NCBI GenBank assembly: GCA_964586595.1
Contig: CAZPHB010000007.1
Location: forward strand, 53,960-117,959
Length of the DNA: 64,000 nt
Direction of reading: 5' to 3'
DNA from: REEB481 sp964586595
GTDB lineage: Bacteria; Bacteroidota; Bacteroidia; NS11-12g; UBA955
Shown here: positions 41,159 to 51,300 of the stretch, piece by piece
How the letters are laid out: each line of letters begins with the position of its first letter
Numbering within the stretch: position 1 is the stretch's first letter
The notes under the pieces: generated by a model
The model's database searches: none
Seen by the model: only the letters and a program-made list of their open reading frames with translations
Told to the model about the DNA's origin: nothing
Program-made: the position numbers and the translations under genes

Positions 41159-41806
41159 TCAGCCTAACATGTCCTTATTGGACACCACCCTCAGCGGCTC
41201 TGAGGTTTCAAGCGCCGCCAAATGCACCATGGCTTTTGCCACCTGTTGCGGGTAAATACCTTTCCAGGGTTTGGGCAACAGCGGGTTGAGGAAGCGATAC
41301 ACTGTCTTGGCAAATGCCTCTCCGGGGCGGCGTTCGATCCGCGCTCCCAGCAGCAAACCCGGACGAAAGATGCCCAGCCGAGCAAAGCCCAATGCCTTGA
41401 GGTCGCGCTCCATCATTCCTTTTACACGGTTGTAGAAAATTAAAGAATGTTCATCTGCACCCACAGCTGAAACCACAAACATGGCATTGGCACCGGCAGC
41501 CTTCGTTTCCCGCGCAAGGTTCAGCACATAATCCTTATCTACTTTGGAAAACTGTTCCTTGCTTCCGGCCTTGGCCATGGTTGTTCCCAAACAGCAAAAT
41601 ACTTCATCGCAGGGAATGCGCAGCTGCTCAGGCTGTTCGAAATCTACCAGCAGCTGTTCCAGCTTTTCGTGCTCCAGGTTCAGCTTTTTCCGCAGCACCA
41701 GAATGATCTTTTTATAGTCGGGATGCGCAAGCAGTAGTTCCAGCAAAGCCTGTCCGGTAACACCACTTGCACCGGCAATCAGTGCTGTTTTGTTTGTAAC
41801 GATCAT
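41159..41806 (-). CDS. NAD(P)-binding SDR-like oxidoreductase (HTATIP2/NmrA type)
   Basis: 215 residues. N-terminal Rossmann motif LIAGASGVTGQALLELLL, then VFCCLGTTMAKAGSKEQFSK and a Tyr/Lys pair in FYNRVKGMMERDLKALG, as in atypical SDRs similar to human TIP30 and bacterial YraR-like proteins. Substrate unknown. It starts 3 nt after the PagL-like gene ends, third gene of an ALDH-PagL-SDR operon. A-rich sequence follows without a strong terminator. Confidence 0.8.
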   Translation of the reverse strand: MIVTNKTALIAGASGVTGQALLELLLAHPDYKKIILVLRKKLNLEHEKLEQLLVDFEQPEQLRIPCDEVFCCLGTTMAKAGSKEQFSKVDKDYVLNLARETKAAGANAMFVVSAVGADEHSLIFYNRVKGMMERDLKALGFARLGIFRPGLLLGARIERRPGEAFAKTVYRFLNPLLPKPWKGIYPQQVAKAMVHLAALETSEPLRVVSNKDMLG

Positions 41807-41809
41807 GAT

Positions 41810-42940
41810 TTAGAATAAAACAAATTCCTTTTTAAACAGCGGCTTTTTGATGGTTTTGTCGGGAATATTGAATCCAACGCCCCATTCGATATAATCGGCC
41901 GTAAACAGGTGCACGCGCAGGCGATTCATCAGAACTACGTGTGGATTTACGTAATATTTAAATCCAACGGCTTCATAATACATCCGCTTACTTTCTGTTG
42001 GGCGGTACAGGTACAAACCGGCGTCGGCGATGATGCCCACGCGGCCCACCCGGTATTCATGACCAAACAGGAACGACAGTTCCGAAACAGAACCGAAGGA
42101 ACGGTTTTTTACCGGCCAGGGACCGAATTTGATGTAGGGATAAATGGGGTCGAAATAATAGTTCAGTCCCAGCCTCCAGAGCCTGCTTTTGCTTTGCGGA
42201 TGATGGTACACCACCTCGCCCATGAACATGGTAAAGTTGCGGCTGTCGTCAACAGCAATTTGCCTTCTGCCCGTGCGCACGGAAACATTCCAGAATCCGC
42301 GCAGCCGGGGCGTATCTGCATTGTACAGGGGCCATGATGTTTTATGCCGCGGACCTTCGCTGAGGAACCAGGAAAAACCCACATGTCCCAGCAACATGTT
42401 CACGCCCCAGTTGGGGAACTTCCAGTTTCCATTGGAAAAATGCGTAATGCCCAGACCAATATTGGCTTCGGTGTTTGCACCAATCGCCTGCCTGCGGTTG
42501 ACCAACAGTTGCATGAGGCCGTTCAGGTGCGTACCGTTGGCACGGTTGCGCAGGTTGTTTTCCAGACTGAACGGGCGGGTAAAATACCCGATTCCGCTGC
42601 CACAGCGCAGGGTGGTGGTACTGTGGCTTCGTTCTTTGAGGTTAAATTCAATAAAGGCCATGGGACTGAATACCGAACCGTTGAGTGTATCGCCCATATT
42701 CAGGTAGAGCATACCTGCGCCCAACCTGGGACTCCAAAAATGCCGATCCATGCCGGCATAACCTGTTCCCTTGGCATACCAGGCCGCTTCAAAACCAAAA
42801 ACATGTTGCTCCTGGCGCTTCATTTCCTCGTGGTGCGGGAACACGAAACCGCCGTAACTCTGCAATTGCAATCCCCGTTCATTCTGGGCAGAAACCAATC
42901 CTGCGCAGCAGCAACAGGCCAGGAGCAAGAATGGCCTCAT
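41810..42940 (-). CDS. PagL-like lipid A deacylase (acyloxyacyl hydrolase family)
   Basis: 376-residue predicted outer-membrane beta-barrel with a signal peptide that contains four consecutive Cys (ACCCCAGLVSAQ). The key family stretch is GLGITHFSNGNWKFPNWGVN: His167 and Ser169 match the PagL catalytic His-x-Ser, followed by Asn170 and the conserved Pro-Asn. The catalytic Glu could not be placed by eye. PagL removes the 3-O acyl chain of lipid A; the protein is longer than Pseudomonas PagL (~150 residues), with extra N- and C-terminal strands, as in Bacteroidota homologues. Lies 3 nt after the aldehyde dehydrogenase gene. Confidence 0.8.
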   Translation of the reverse strand: MRPFLLLACCCCAGLVSAQNERGLQLQSYGGFVFPHHEEMKRQEQHVFGFEAAWYAKGTGYAGMDRHFWSPRLGAGMLYLNMGDTLNGSVFSPMAFIEFNLKERSHSTTTLRCGSGIGYFTRPFSLENNLRNRANGTHLNGLMQLLVNRRQAIGANTEANIGLGITHFSNGNWKFPNWGVNMLLGHVGFSWFLSEGPRHKTSWPLYNADTPRLRGFWNVSVRTGRRQIAVDDSRNFTMFMGEVVYHHPQSKSRLWRLGLNYYFDPIYPYIKFGPWPVKNRSFGSVSELSFLFGHEYRVGRVGIIADAGLYLYRPTESKRMYYEAVGFKYYVNPHVVLMNRLRVHLFTADYIEWGVGFNIPDKTIKKPLFKKEFVLF

Positions 42941-42943
42941 GGT

Positions 42944-44494
42944 TTAGTCGATGTCAAACCTGATGCCCTGAGCGAGCGGCAGGTTTTTGCTGTAGTTGAT
43001 GGTATTGGTTTGCCTGCGCATGTAGGCTTTCCAGCTGTCGCTTCCACTTTCCCTGCCTCCGCCGGTTTCTTTCTCCCCGCCGAATGCTCCGCCAATTTCA
43101 GCGCCACTGGTTCCAATGTTCACGTTGGCAATACCGCAATCGCTGCCCTGCGCCGAAAGGAACAGTTCTGCTTCTGATATGTCGCGGGTGAAGATGGCGC
43201 TGCTGAGGCCCTGTTTCACATCGTTCTGCATGGCTATGGCCTCGTGCAGTTCACGGTATTGCATCAGATACAAAATGGGTGCAAAAGTTTCTTCCTGCAC
43301 AATCTGATAATGATTTTTCGCTTCGCAGATGGCAGGTTCCACGTAGCAGCCACTTTCAAAACCTTCGCCTTGCAACACTTTACCGCCATAGATTACGGTA
43401 CCGCCTTCTTGCTTCAGGTGGATGAGTGCGCGCACATAAGCTTCCACTGCCTGTTTGTCGATGAGCGGACCGATGTGGTTCAGTTCATCCAACGGACTTC
43501 CAATGTTCAACTGTCCGTAGGCCTTTTGCAAGCGTGCCTTGAAGGCTTCATATACAGACTCATGGATGATGACCCGGCGTGTGGTGGTGCAGCGCTGGCC
43601 TGCGGTTCCCACGGCCCCGAACACAACGGCACGCAGCGCCAGATCAAGGTCTGCATTGGCCGTAATGATGATGGCGTTATTGCCGCCAAGTTCCAGCAGC
43701 GATTTGCCCATGCGTTTCGCCACGGTTTCGCCTACGGCTTTTCCCATGCGGGTGCTTCCGGTGGCAGATACCAGGGCAACCCGCGAATCAGCTGCAAGCA
43801 TTTGCCCGATGCGGGCATCGCCGTTCACCAGGGTAAATATTCCTTCAGGCAGCTCCTGTTCACGAATCACCCTGGAAACCAGGTTCATCACGGCAACAGC
43901 GCTCAGTGGCGTTTTTTCGCTGGGTTTCCAGATGGTTGCATTTCCACAAATGGCCGCAATCATGGCGTTCCAGCTCCACACCGCCACCGGGAAATTGAAG
44001 GCAGAAATAACCGCGGTAACGCCCAATGGATGCCACTGTTCATACATCCTGTGGCCGGGACGTTCGCTGTGCATGGTCAATCCATACAACTGGCGGCTCA
44101 AACCTACGGCAAAGTCGCAGATGTCAATCATTTCCTGAACTTCTCCCAAACCTTCCTGAAGGCTTTTGCCCATTTCCAGACTCACCAGCGCACCGAGGGA
44201 TTGCTTGTGTTCTCTAAACTCGTTGCCGATGAGGCGGATGACCTCTCCCCTTCGGGGTGCCGGAAACTGTTTCCAGGCTTCGGCAGCTTCAACGGCGCGC
44301 TTCAACACTGCTTCGTATTCCGTTTCTGTGGCGAAGACCACGCTGCCTATCTTCTTGCCATCCACCGGACTCATGATGTCGCGTTCTATAGAACCTACAG
44401 CCGTAATCCAGTTGGTACCGGTGCAGGCACTTTCCGCCCGGGCCGGCACATGCAGGCTCTTCAGGATTTGTTCAGATTTGATTTTACTTGACAT
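42944..44494 (-). CDS. Aldehyde dehydrogenase, ALDH7/antiquitin type
   Basis: 516 residues. Oxidises alpha-aminoadipate semialdehyde (piperideine-6-carboxylate) in lysine breakdown, judged by close similarity to the ALDH7 signature: FNFPVAVWSWNAMIAAICGN, WKPSEKTPLSAVAV, the general base in LLELGGNNAIII and the nucleophile Cys in GTAGQRCTTTRRVIIHES. GGEKETGGGRESGSDSWKAY closes the active site. Start: ATG at 44494 lies 6 nt behind GAACTTTG (44501-44508); an alternative start at 44503 would fall in that box. First gene of an operon with pagL-like and SDR genes. Confidence 0.92.
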   Translation of the reverse strand: MSSKIKSEQILKSLHVPARAESACTGTNWITAVGSIERDIMSPVDGKKIGSVVFATETEYEAVLKRAVEAAEAWKQFPAPRRGEVIRLIGNEFREHKQSLGALVSLEMGKSLQEGLGEVQEMIDICDFAVGLSRQLYGLTMHSERPGHRMYEQWHPLGVTAVISAFNFPVAVWSWNAMIAAICGNATIWKPSEKTPLSAVAVMNLVSRVIREQELPEGIFTLVNGDARIGQMLAADSRVALVSATGSTRMGKAVGETVAKRMGKSLLELGGNNAIIITANADLDLALRAVVFGAVGTAGQRCTTTRRVIIHESVYEAFKARLQKAYGQLNIGSPLDELNHIGPLIDKQAVEAYVRALIHLKQEGGTVIYGGKVLQGEGFESGCYVEPAICEAKNHYQIVQEETFAPILYLMQYRELHEAIAMQNDVKQGLSSAIFTRDISEAELFLSAQGSDCGIANVNIGTSGAEIGGAFGGEKETGGGRESGSDSWKAYMRRQTNTINYSKNLPLAQGIRFDID

Positions 44495-44500
44495 GCTGTG

Positions 44501-44508
44501 CAAAGTTC
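44501..44508 (-). promoter_or_regulatory. -7-like element GAACTTTG for the ALDH operon
   Basis: One base off TAnnTTTG, 6 nt before the ATG at 44494. The identical octamer precedes the antitoxin gene (1241-1248) and the 121-residue hypothetical gene (16015-16022). Confidence 0.45.
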
Positions 44509-44565
44509 CGAAAAAGGGCGCATAAATCAGTTTTTAACTTACAGCCTTACGCTACCACCACAAAC

Positions 44566-44596
44566 AAAAAAAGCCCCGGAAATTCCGGGGCTTTTT
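44566..44596 (-). terminator. Terminator of the large T9SS protein gene
   Basis: AAAAAGCCCCGG (44568-44579) and CCGGGGCTTTTT (44585-44596) form a 12-bp stem with a 5-nt loop; seven T follow on the minus strand. Lies 22 nt after the stop codon. Confidence 0.88.
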
Positions 44597-44617
44597 CAAC
44601 AATTCGCGAAGATGTTA

Positions 44618-47176
44618 TCAGTGCTTGATCACGCGGTGTCTGATGTTGTTCAAACCGTCGGTGAAGCTTACCATGTACATGCCGGGGCTGAGGTTGCTCA
44701 TATCTACGGTTTTTACTTCCGCAGCGTTGAACATTCCCAGCATTTTGCCGCTCATATCGCTCAGGGTGACTACACCTTTATCGGCATTTTGCACATGGAG
44801 GTTCAACACTCCCTGCACCGGATTGGGGTACACGTTGAAGCGAACCGCCTGTTTCACTTCAGGCATTGCAGTTTCAACACCGGCTTTTACCGTTGATACT
44901 TCCATACCGCTGATGCCTTCGCTACCAACAGCCATTGGTGCAGGCACATCACGGCCGTGACTGAACAACATGAAAGATTTGGTGATGTCCACGTCGCTGC
45001 TCAGGATCATATTTTGGGAACTGGAGTAAGATCCACCCTGATTGTACCAAGGGGCGCTTCCTTCGGCCTGCGCTGCAATGCGCACTTCTGTATTGTCCCA
45101 GGATGCAGGTTTGCCGGCGAGGTACAACTTCACTTTGTAGTTAGTGCTGCCACTCACGTGGTCGATACGCCACAAATCTGTGCTGCTCACTTCATCGATA
45201 GGTGCGTCGGCGGCATCACCTGATTTGGCGTTTGATGCGGTATAAGTAATTTCAAATTCATTGTTGCTGGCACTGCTGAAACCAATGGGGCGATAATTGC
45301 CGCCGGCACCAACCGGAACTATACCTGTAGTATTTGCACCGGTATTCCAGGTGCCGCCATTCAGAATACGCACGGGGCCGTTGACGTATGAATTGGCATT
45401 ACCACCACGGATGAAATCGGGGCGCGTGATGGTCAGTTTATTGGTTGAAGTGGTATTCAGGATACCATAAGTGAACGTTACATCGCGCACCTCCATTGGA
45501 GCATTCAGTGTTACCGTACCGCTGTCCTTCTTGAACGTGATGGTATTGCCATAAGCACCTTTTGCAGCGTTGCTCAGGGTAATTGTTTGGTTACTGCCAC
45601 CCACAAACCATACACGGTCGGGGAATTTGCTGCCTGTATTTGCCTGGGTTTGCTTTACATGGAGGTTACCTGCTAGGAACAACTGAACGTTGCTCATGTA
45701 GGCACCAGAAGTATCATCGGTAGTCATGTTGCCGCGAACATACAGGCGATCCTGAGTTGCGTTCCAGGTTAAGGCGGCCGGAGTACCGCTGGTAGCGCCA
45801 CTTGTACGCAGAACCAGGTTGTTCAGGTAAATGGTATCCTGGTTGTGGGAGAAGCTGGCTTTGTTTCCTTTGCCATCAAGCACTACAGTGCTATTCTGGG
45901 CATTGAACGAACCGGTATTGTTGAAATTCCAGCATCCATTGAAATAGAGTGTATCGTCGTCAGGTGCAATCAGCGTTCCTCCGCTGCGCACAATCAACCC
46001 GGTTGGCAAAGGATTGGCTGTGATGCGGCAGTTTCTTGTGCCGTCGAAAGCCAAAATACCCCGGGTGATGTCCACATAATTCTTTACAGTTCCAATGTGT
46101 TGTACCTTCCCGGTTACGGTTACGGTCTTTGAGCTGCTGGATTTGTTGATCTTGAGGTTGTACATGCCATGCATGGAACCGTTAGATACATAGGTGCTGT
46201 TCAAATCACCGGTCATCAGGATGTACACTCCTCCCTGTTCTCCGGGGATGCCATTAATGCCAAACCCATTGGTGCTCAGGTTGTTTGACATGGTGGAATC
46301 CACCACCAAAGAATCTCTAACCTCCAGGTATTCGCTGGTATTCCAGTTTTCAAGGCTTACCTCTTTGATGTGCAGTTTATTGTGGATGATCCAACGCTCA
46401 TTGGTTGTCCAGGGTGTTATCAATTTACCGGGCACGGTAACATCACCGGCGTTGTCGAGTTTTTTGTTGAATTCAACATTCCAGAATTCGCGAATCTTTC
46501 CGGAAGTGCCAGCAGTATTGATCATGTTTCTGCCGGTATCAATGAAACGAATCAAGCCCTTGTTGTGGGTATATGAAGCCAGTTCAGCCATGAAAAAGTC
46601 GCCACGGATGTCGATGCGGCAGTTGTTGTTGGTGGACCATCCTGTAGGACCTTCAAGGCGCGCATAGTTTCTCATTACAACATGTTTCAAATCGGCAATA
46701 CCGTTAGGCATGATGTTGACTTTACTGTTTCCCTGACCAATCCTCCGATTCACCGTGAGGTATCGCACCGTCATTTGTGAATTGAATGCCAGCGAAATGG
46801 AGTCAGCTATGACCGTTGAATTATTTATATCTCTGGTTTCTACACTTCCACCGGTAAGCACCAAATTACGACAGGTTAAGGTATGATTTGCATCGAACCT
46901 GATCTTGCCTACCTGTCCGCTTGCAGCATGAATATTGATGTCGTTGACAGTAATATCCACGTCAACATAAACAATCCCATTCTGAACCTTTACGTTGTCG
47001 TCACAATCCGGAACACCACTTGGAGTCCAGTGGTTGGCGTTATTCCATACCCGGTTGGCGTACGTAGTGCCACTGGGCGTAAAAACCTTCAGGGTATTCA
47101 CCCCGTCCCCGCATTGGGCGTAACTGCCAGCAGCAAGTCCGGCGATGCCCGAAAGGAGTAAAAGTAATTTTTTCAT
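44618..47176 (-). CDS. Large secreted protein with T9SS type A sorting domain
   Basis: 852 residues from the ATG at 47176 with a signal peptide (KLLLLLSGIAGLAAGSYAQ). The first ~600 residues read as a right-handed beta-helix-like solenoid with regular Asn/Thr-rich rungs (ANHTLTCRNLVLTGG, STVIADSISLAFN, GNTITFKKDSGTVTLNAP), beginning with WNNANHWTPSGVPDCDDNV, typical of Bacteroidota surface adhesin-like proteins. The end is a sorting domain: VYPNPVQGVLNLHVQN, LSPGMYMVSFTDG, RHRVIKH. Probably a surface or secreted adhesin; ligand unknown. Monocistronic, with both a good promoter and a strong terminator. Confidence 0.85.
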   Translation of the reverse strand: MKKLLLLLSGIAGLAAGSYAQCGDGVNTLKVFTPSGTTYANRVWNNANHWTPSGVPDCDDNVKVQNGIVYVDVDITVNDINIHAASGQVGKIRFDANHTLTCRNLVLTGGSVETRDINNSTVIADSISLAFNSQMTVRYLTVNRRIGQGNSKVNIMPNGIADLKHVVMRNYARLEGPTGWSTNNNCRIDIRGDFFMAELASYTHNKGLIRFIDTGRNMINTAGTSGKIREFWNVEFNKKLDNAGDVTVPGKLITPWTTNERWIIHNKLHIKEVSLENWNTSEYLEVRDSLVVDSTMSNNLSTNGFGINGIPGEQGGVYILMTGDLNSTYVSNGSMHGMYNLKINKSSSSKTVTVTGKVQHIGTVKNYVDITRGILAFDGTRNCRITANPLPTGLIVRSGGTLIAPDDDTLYFNGCWNFNNTGSFNAQNSTVVLDGKGNKASFSHNQDTIYLNNLVLRTSGATSGTPAALTWNATQDRLYVRGNMTTDDTSGAYMSNVQLFLAGNLHVKQTQANTGSKFPDRVWFVGGSNQTITLSNAAKGAYGNTITFKKDSGTVTLNAPMEVRDVTFTYGILNTTSTNKLTITRPDFIRGGNANSYVNGPVRILNGGTWNTGANTTGIVPVGAGGNYRPIGFSSASNNEFEITYTASNAKSGDAADAPIDEVSSTDLWRIDHVSGSTNYKVKLYLAGKPASWDNTEVRIAAQAEGSAPWYNQGGSYSSSQNMILSSDVDITKSFMLFSHGRDVPAPMAVGSEGISGMEVSTVKAGVETAMPEVKQAVRFNVYPNPVQGVLNLHVQNADKGVVTLSDMSGKMLGMFNAAEVKTVDMSNLSPGMYMVSFTDGLNNIRHRVIKH

Positions 47177-47202
47177 GTTGTGCGATTTGTTGATTTTCAA
47201 GG

Positions 47203-47235
47203 CAAAGCTAAGACTTATCCACAAGAATTCACAAA
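47203..47235 (-). promoter_or_regulatory. Promoter of the large T9SS protein gene (TTTG-N21-TAGCTTTG)
   Basis: On the minus strand TTTG (47235-47232) is followed after 21 nt by TAGCTTTG (47210-47203), a full match to the Bacteroidota consensus. The ATG is 26 nt downstream. The 47177-47386 spacer contains nothing else recognisable. Confidence 0.65.
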
Positions 47236-47386
47236 TAAACTATTCCAGCTACAGCGAGGGTTCTAAGCCATTTATACTGTTTTTACACAAATTTAATCAG
47301 CGCTTAAACCGCCAATTCGCGCTCGAGGCAAATGACCATACCATGACATTAAAACATGGATTTCAGCTTGGCTGTTTATCGCAACA

Positions 47387-48265
47387 TCAACGGCGCATCA
47401 CCAAAAAAATGGCGACAAAGCACATCAGTAAACCAATAATTATGTTCCAACCAAATGGTTCATGATACACCAAACCCCAGCCTACGGAAACAATGGGTAT
47501 CACGAAGGTGTTGGCGCTGGCAAAAAGTGCGGTGGTGCGCTGCACAAGAATGTTGAAGATGATGAGTGACAAGGCAGAACCAACAATACCCAGAATGGCC
47601 ATATACCCCAAAGAGGTCCAGGCCTGGGTGCCGAACTGTTCAAAACGCGCCCCGGGGTTGCTCATAAAAAATACCGGCAATGCGCATAGAGCCATAAATG
47701 CCAGCGGATAGGCGCTCACCACAAACGGATTCAAATGGCTAAGCCGCTGTTTGATGATGTTGACATTGATGCCGTAAAGCATGGTTGCCACGATGGCCAA
47801 TACACCTCCCAGCGGATTCATGATTTGTTCACCTTTCATGAAATACCCGGGCAACAACAATACAGCAGCCCCCGACAAACCAAAGAACACACCCCAGATG
47901 TGCCGCTTCAAAATGCCCACACTAAAAAACCAGAACCCGAACAACAGCGTAAACAGCGGCGTGAGGCTGTTCAAAACCCCGCTGATGCCCGAAGGAATCA
48001 TGGTTCCGGCGGTGGCGAACAGAAATGCAGGAATGCCGTTACCTATGAGCCCGGAAAGGAACAGAAACTTCAAACCATTGCGATCTACTTCTTTGCGAAA
48101 AAACCAAACCACGGGAAGCATAAAGAAACCTGCAAACATGAGCCGCAGGGAAGCCACCTGTATGGGAGTAAACGCTTTTAGTCCGAGGAAGATGAGTATG
48201 AACGAAGATCCCCACACCAGTCCGAGTACCAAGACGATGATCAGGGGAAGTAAACGGTGTTGCAC
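47387..48265 (-). CDS. EamA/DMT-family transporter
   Basis: 292 residues, ten predicted helices in two EamA repeats (LPLIIVLVLGLVWGSSFILI; later NPLGGVLAIVATMLYGINVN). Small-molecule exporter, substrate unknown. Not closely similar by eye to the other EamA gene at 39606-40505. The GTG at 48265 is chosen: TACCTTTG at 48273-48280 ends 7 nt upstream and the first helix begins right after it; a frame extending to an ATG at 48340 would cross the promoter and the nrdJ terminator. Confidence 0.85.
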   Translation of the reverse strand: MQHRLLPLIIVLVLGLVWGSSFILIFLGLKAFTPIQVASLRLMFAGFFMLPVVWFFRKEVDRNGLKFLFLSGLIGNGIPAFLFATAGTMIPSGISGVLNSLTPLFTLLFGFWFFSVGILKRHIWGVFFGLSGAAVLLLPGYFMKGEQIMNPLGGVLAIVATMLYGINVNIIKQRLSHLNPFVVSAYPLAFMALCALPVFFMSNPGARFEQFGTQAWTSLGYMAILGIVGSALSLIIFNILVQRTTALFASANTFVIPIVSVGWGLVYHEPFGWNIIIGLLMCFVAIFLVMRR

Positions 48266-48272
48266 AGGCCGG

Positions 48273-48280
48273 CAAAGGTA
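48273..48280 (-). promoter_or_regulatory. -7 element TACCTTTG for the second EamA gene
   Basis: Exact TAnnTTTG, 7 nt before the GTG start at 48265, the same arrangement as at the first EamA gene. Confidence 0.5.
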
Positions 48281-48317
48281 ACGCGGCAAGTCGCATGATA
48301 AGCGGCCATAAACAAAG

Positions 48318-48337
48318 AAGGGGCTATACGCCCCCTC
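48318..48337 (-). terminator. Probable terminator of nrdJ
   Basis: GGGGC (48320-48324) and GCCCC (48330-48334) around a TATAC loop, about 25 nt after the nrdJ stop. On the minus strand it is followed by a T-rich stretch broken by C and G, so efficiency may be moderate. Confidence 0.55.
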
Positions 48338-48361
48338 CAAGTGTTATGATGCTTAATTTTC

Positions 48362-51300
48362 TTACGAACAACCCAGGCTGTTTCCGCAGTTCAGGCACTT
48401 GTAGCAGGTGCCGCTGCGCACGGTGATGTGTCCGCAGACATTACAGGCCGGTGCATCGCTTTGCATTTCGCGCATGTGGTCCTGCATGTCCTTCACCCTT
48501 GGCTGGTAGGCGCTGGTTTCGGCCATCGGCTGTGGTTCGTATTGAATCACCGATTCCGGCTCTGAGTTGCCGCTGTTTTCGGCAATGGCGTTGAGGGTTT
48601 CGTGGCCGCTTTCGATCATGTCCTGAGGCTTCACCTGCACCAAATCTTCCCTTTGCAGGTATTCAAAACCGAGCAGGCGGAAGATGTAATCCACGATGGA
48701 CGTTGCATTCTTCACGTTTGGATGCCCTTCGACCATTCCGGAAGGCTCAAAGCGTGTGAAGGCAAATTTGTTTACGAACTCTTCCAGCGGCACACCGTAT
48801 TGCAGGCCAATGGAAATAGCAATTGCGAAACAGTTCATCAGTGAACGGAAGCTGGCGCCTTCCTTGTGCATGTCCACAAAGATTTCACCCAGCGTTCCGT
48901 CGCCGTATTCGCCGGTGCGCACAAAGATGGTTTGTCCGCCTACTTTACCTTTTTGTGTGAAGCCTTTGCGTTTGTTGGGCAGCTTCTTGCGCTCCACGAT
49001 GTTGGAAAGCTGACGCTTGAATTTGGTATCCGGACTTTCGTTCAGGATGCGCTTGGCAGCTTCAAGTACAATTTCAGGTGTGAGTTCTTCGGGAATCAGG
49101 TTGCGCAGCGGGCGTGTTTCTGCCTCTGGCTGTGTTGCTGTTTCCTCTGTTTTCTCTTCGGTTTTGGTTTCGCTCTTATTGCTCAGTGGCTGGCTCAGCT
49201 TACATCCGTCGCGGTAGAGGGCGTTGGCCTTCAACCCAAGTTTCCAGCTCATTTCGTAGCAGTTCTTGATGTCATCAACGCTGGCTTCGTTGGGCAGGTT
49301 GATGGTTTTGCTGATGGCTCCGCTGATGAACGGCTGCGCAGCGGCCATCATGCGGATGTGGGCATGCGCGTGGATGTAGCGTGTTCCGATTTCACCACAC
49401 TTGTTTGCGCAGTCAAATACAGGATAATGCTCGGGCTTCAGGTGTGGCGCTCCTTCAATGGTCATGGTTCCGCCAACAAACACGTTACAAGCTTCAATCT
49501 GTTCCCTGCTGAAGCCCATGGCTCCGAGCATGTTGAACATGGGGTTGTTGTATTGTTCAGGCGTAAATCCACAGCGCTTCATGCAATCTTCGCCCAGGGT
49601 AAACTGGTTGAAGCAGAAGCTGATTTCAAAGGCAGAAGGCGCTGCGGCTTCCAGACGTTCCAGGTCTTCATCGTTGAATCCTTTGAGGCGCAGACTTTCA
49701 TGGTTGATGTGGGGCGCGCCTTGGAAGGTGGCGTGTCCTTTGGCATAATTCACAATGTCATGCACCTGCTCCGGAGTGTATTCCAGATTTACCAGCGACT
49801 GAGGAATAGATTGGTTGATGATTTTAAAATAGCCGCCTCCGCTGAGTTTTTTGTACTTCACCAGTGCAAAGTCAGGCTCGATACCGGTGGTATCGCAATC
49901 CATCAGCAAGCCGATGGTTCCGGTAGGCGCGATTACTGTTGCCTGAGCGTTGCGGTATCCGTATTTCTCGCCAAGCTGCAAAGCTTTATCCCAGGCGTTG
50001 CAAGCTGATTTCAGGAGGTAATCCGGACAATATTTTTCGTCGATACACATCGGTGCCACGCCCAAACCCTCGAAATTCAATGGTGAGTTGTAGGCCGCGT
50101 AACGGTGGTTGCGGATCACGCGCAACATGTGCTTTTTGTTCTTCTCATACATGCGGAATGGGCCTTTCACGGCTGCCATTTCTGCTGAAGTAGCGTAGGA
50201 AGTGCCGGTGAGGATGGCGGTAATGCTTCCGCAGAGCGCCAGCGCTTCGTTGCTGTCGTAAGGAATGCCAGCCACCATCAACATGCTGCCAAGGTTGGCA
50301 TAGCCGAGACCCAGGGTGCGGTAATCGTAGCTGAGCTGCGCCACTTCCTTACTTGGGAACTGCGCCATCAGCACACTGATTTCAAGCACCACAGTCCAGA
50401 GGCGTGCTGCGTATTCAAAATCGTTTACCTTAAAGGTATTGTCGTTGGTATCGAAAAATTTCCTCAGGTTCAGCGACGCCAGGTTGCAGGCAGTATTGTC
50501 CAGGAACATGTATTCGCTGCAAGGGTTGGAAGCATTGATGCGACCACCTTCAGGGCAGGTATGCCATTCGTTGATGGTATCGTCGTACTGCACGCCGGGA
50601 TCGGCACAGGACCAGGCAGCTTCATTCACCGCATCCCAAACTTCAGACGCCGGTTTTGTTTTCATCACGCTGCCGTCGCCACGCGCTGTAAATTCCCAGT
50701 CTTCACCTTTTTGCAATTTTTCGAAGAAGCGGTTGGGGATGCGCAGGGAGTTGTTGGAGTTTTGACCGGAAACGGTGGCATAAGCCTCGCCTTCGTAGTC
50801 ATTGCTGTAACCGGCGGCAATCAGGGCGGCTACTTTGCGTTCTTCCTCCTGTTTCCACTTGATAAACTCCATGGCTTCAGGGTGGTCCAGATCCAGACAT
50901 ACCATTTTGGCTGCACGGCGGGTGGTTCCTCCTGATTTGATGGCACCTGCGGCGCGATCCCCGATTTTAAGGAAGCTCATGAGGCCGGAAGAAGTTCCGC
51001 CGCCGCTGAGTTTTTCACCGGCTCCGCGGATGCGGCTGAAGTTGGTTCCCACACCGGAACCGTATTTGAAAATGCGCGCTTCGCGCACCCACAGATCCAT
51101 GATTCCACCGTCGTTCACCAAGTCGTCATCCACAGAAAGGATGAAGCAGGCATGCGGTTGCGGGCGCTCATAGGCGGAAGTTGATTTGCTGAGCTTTTCG
51201 GTTTCGGGATCCACGTAATAATGACCCTGGGCCTTTCCGGTGATGCCGTAGCTGCTGTACAAACCGGTATTGAACCACTGAGGAGAATTGGGCGCGCATT

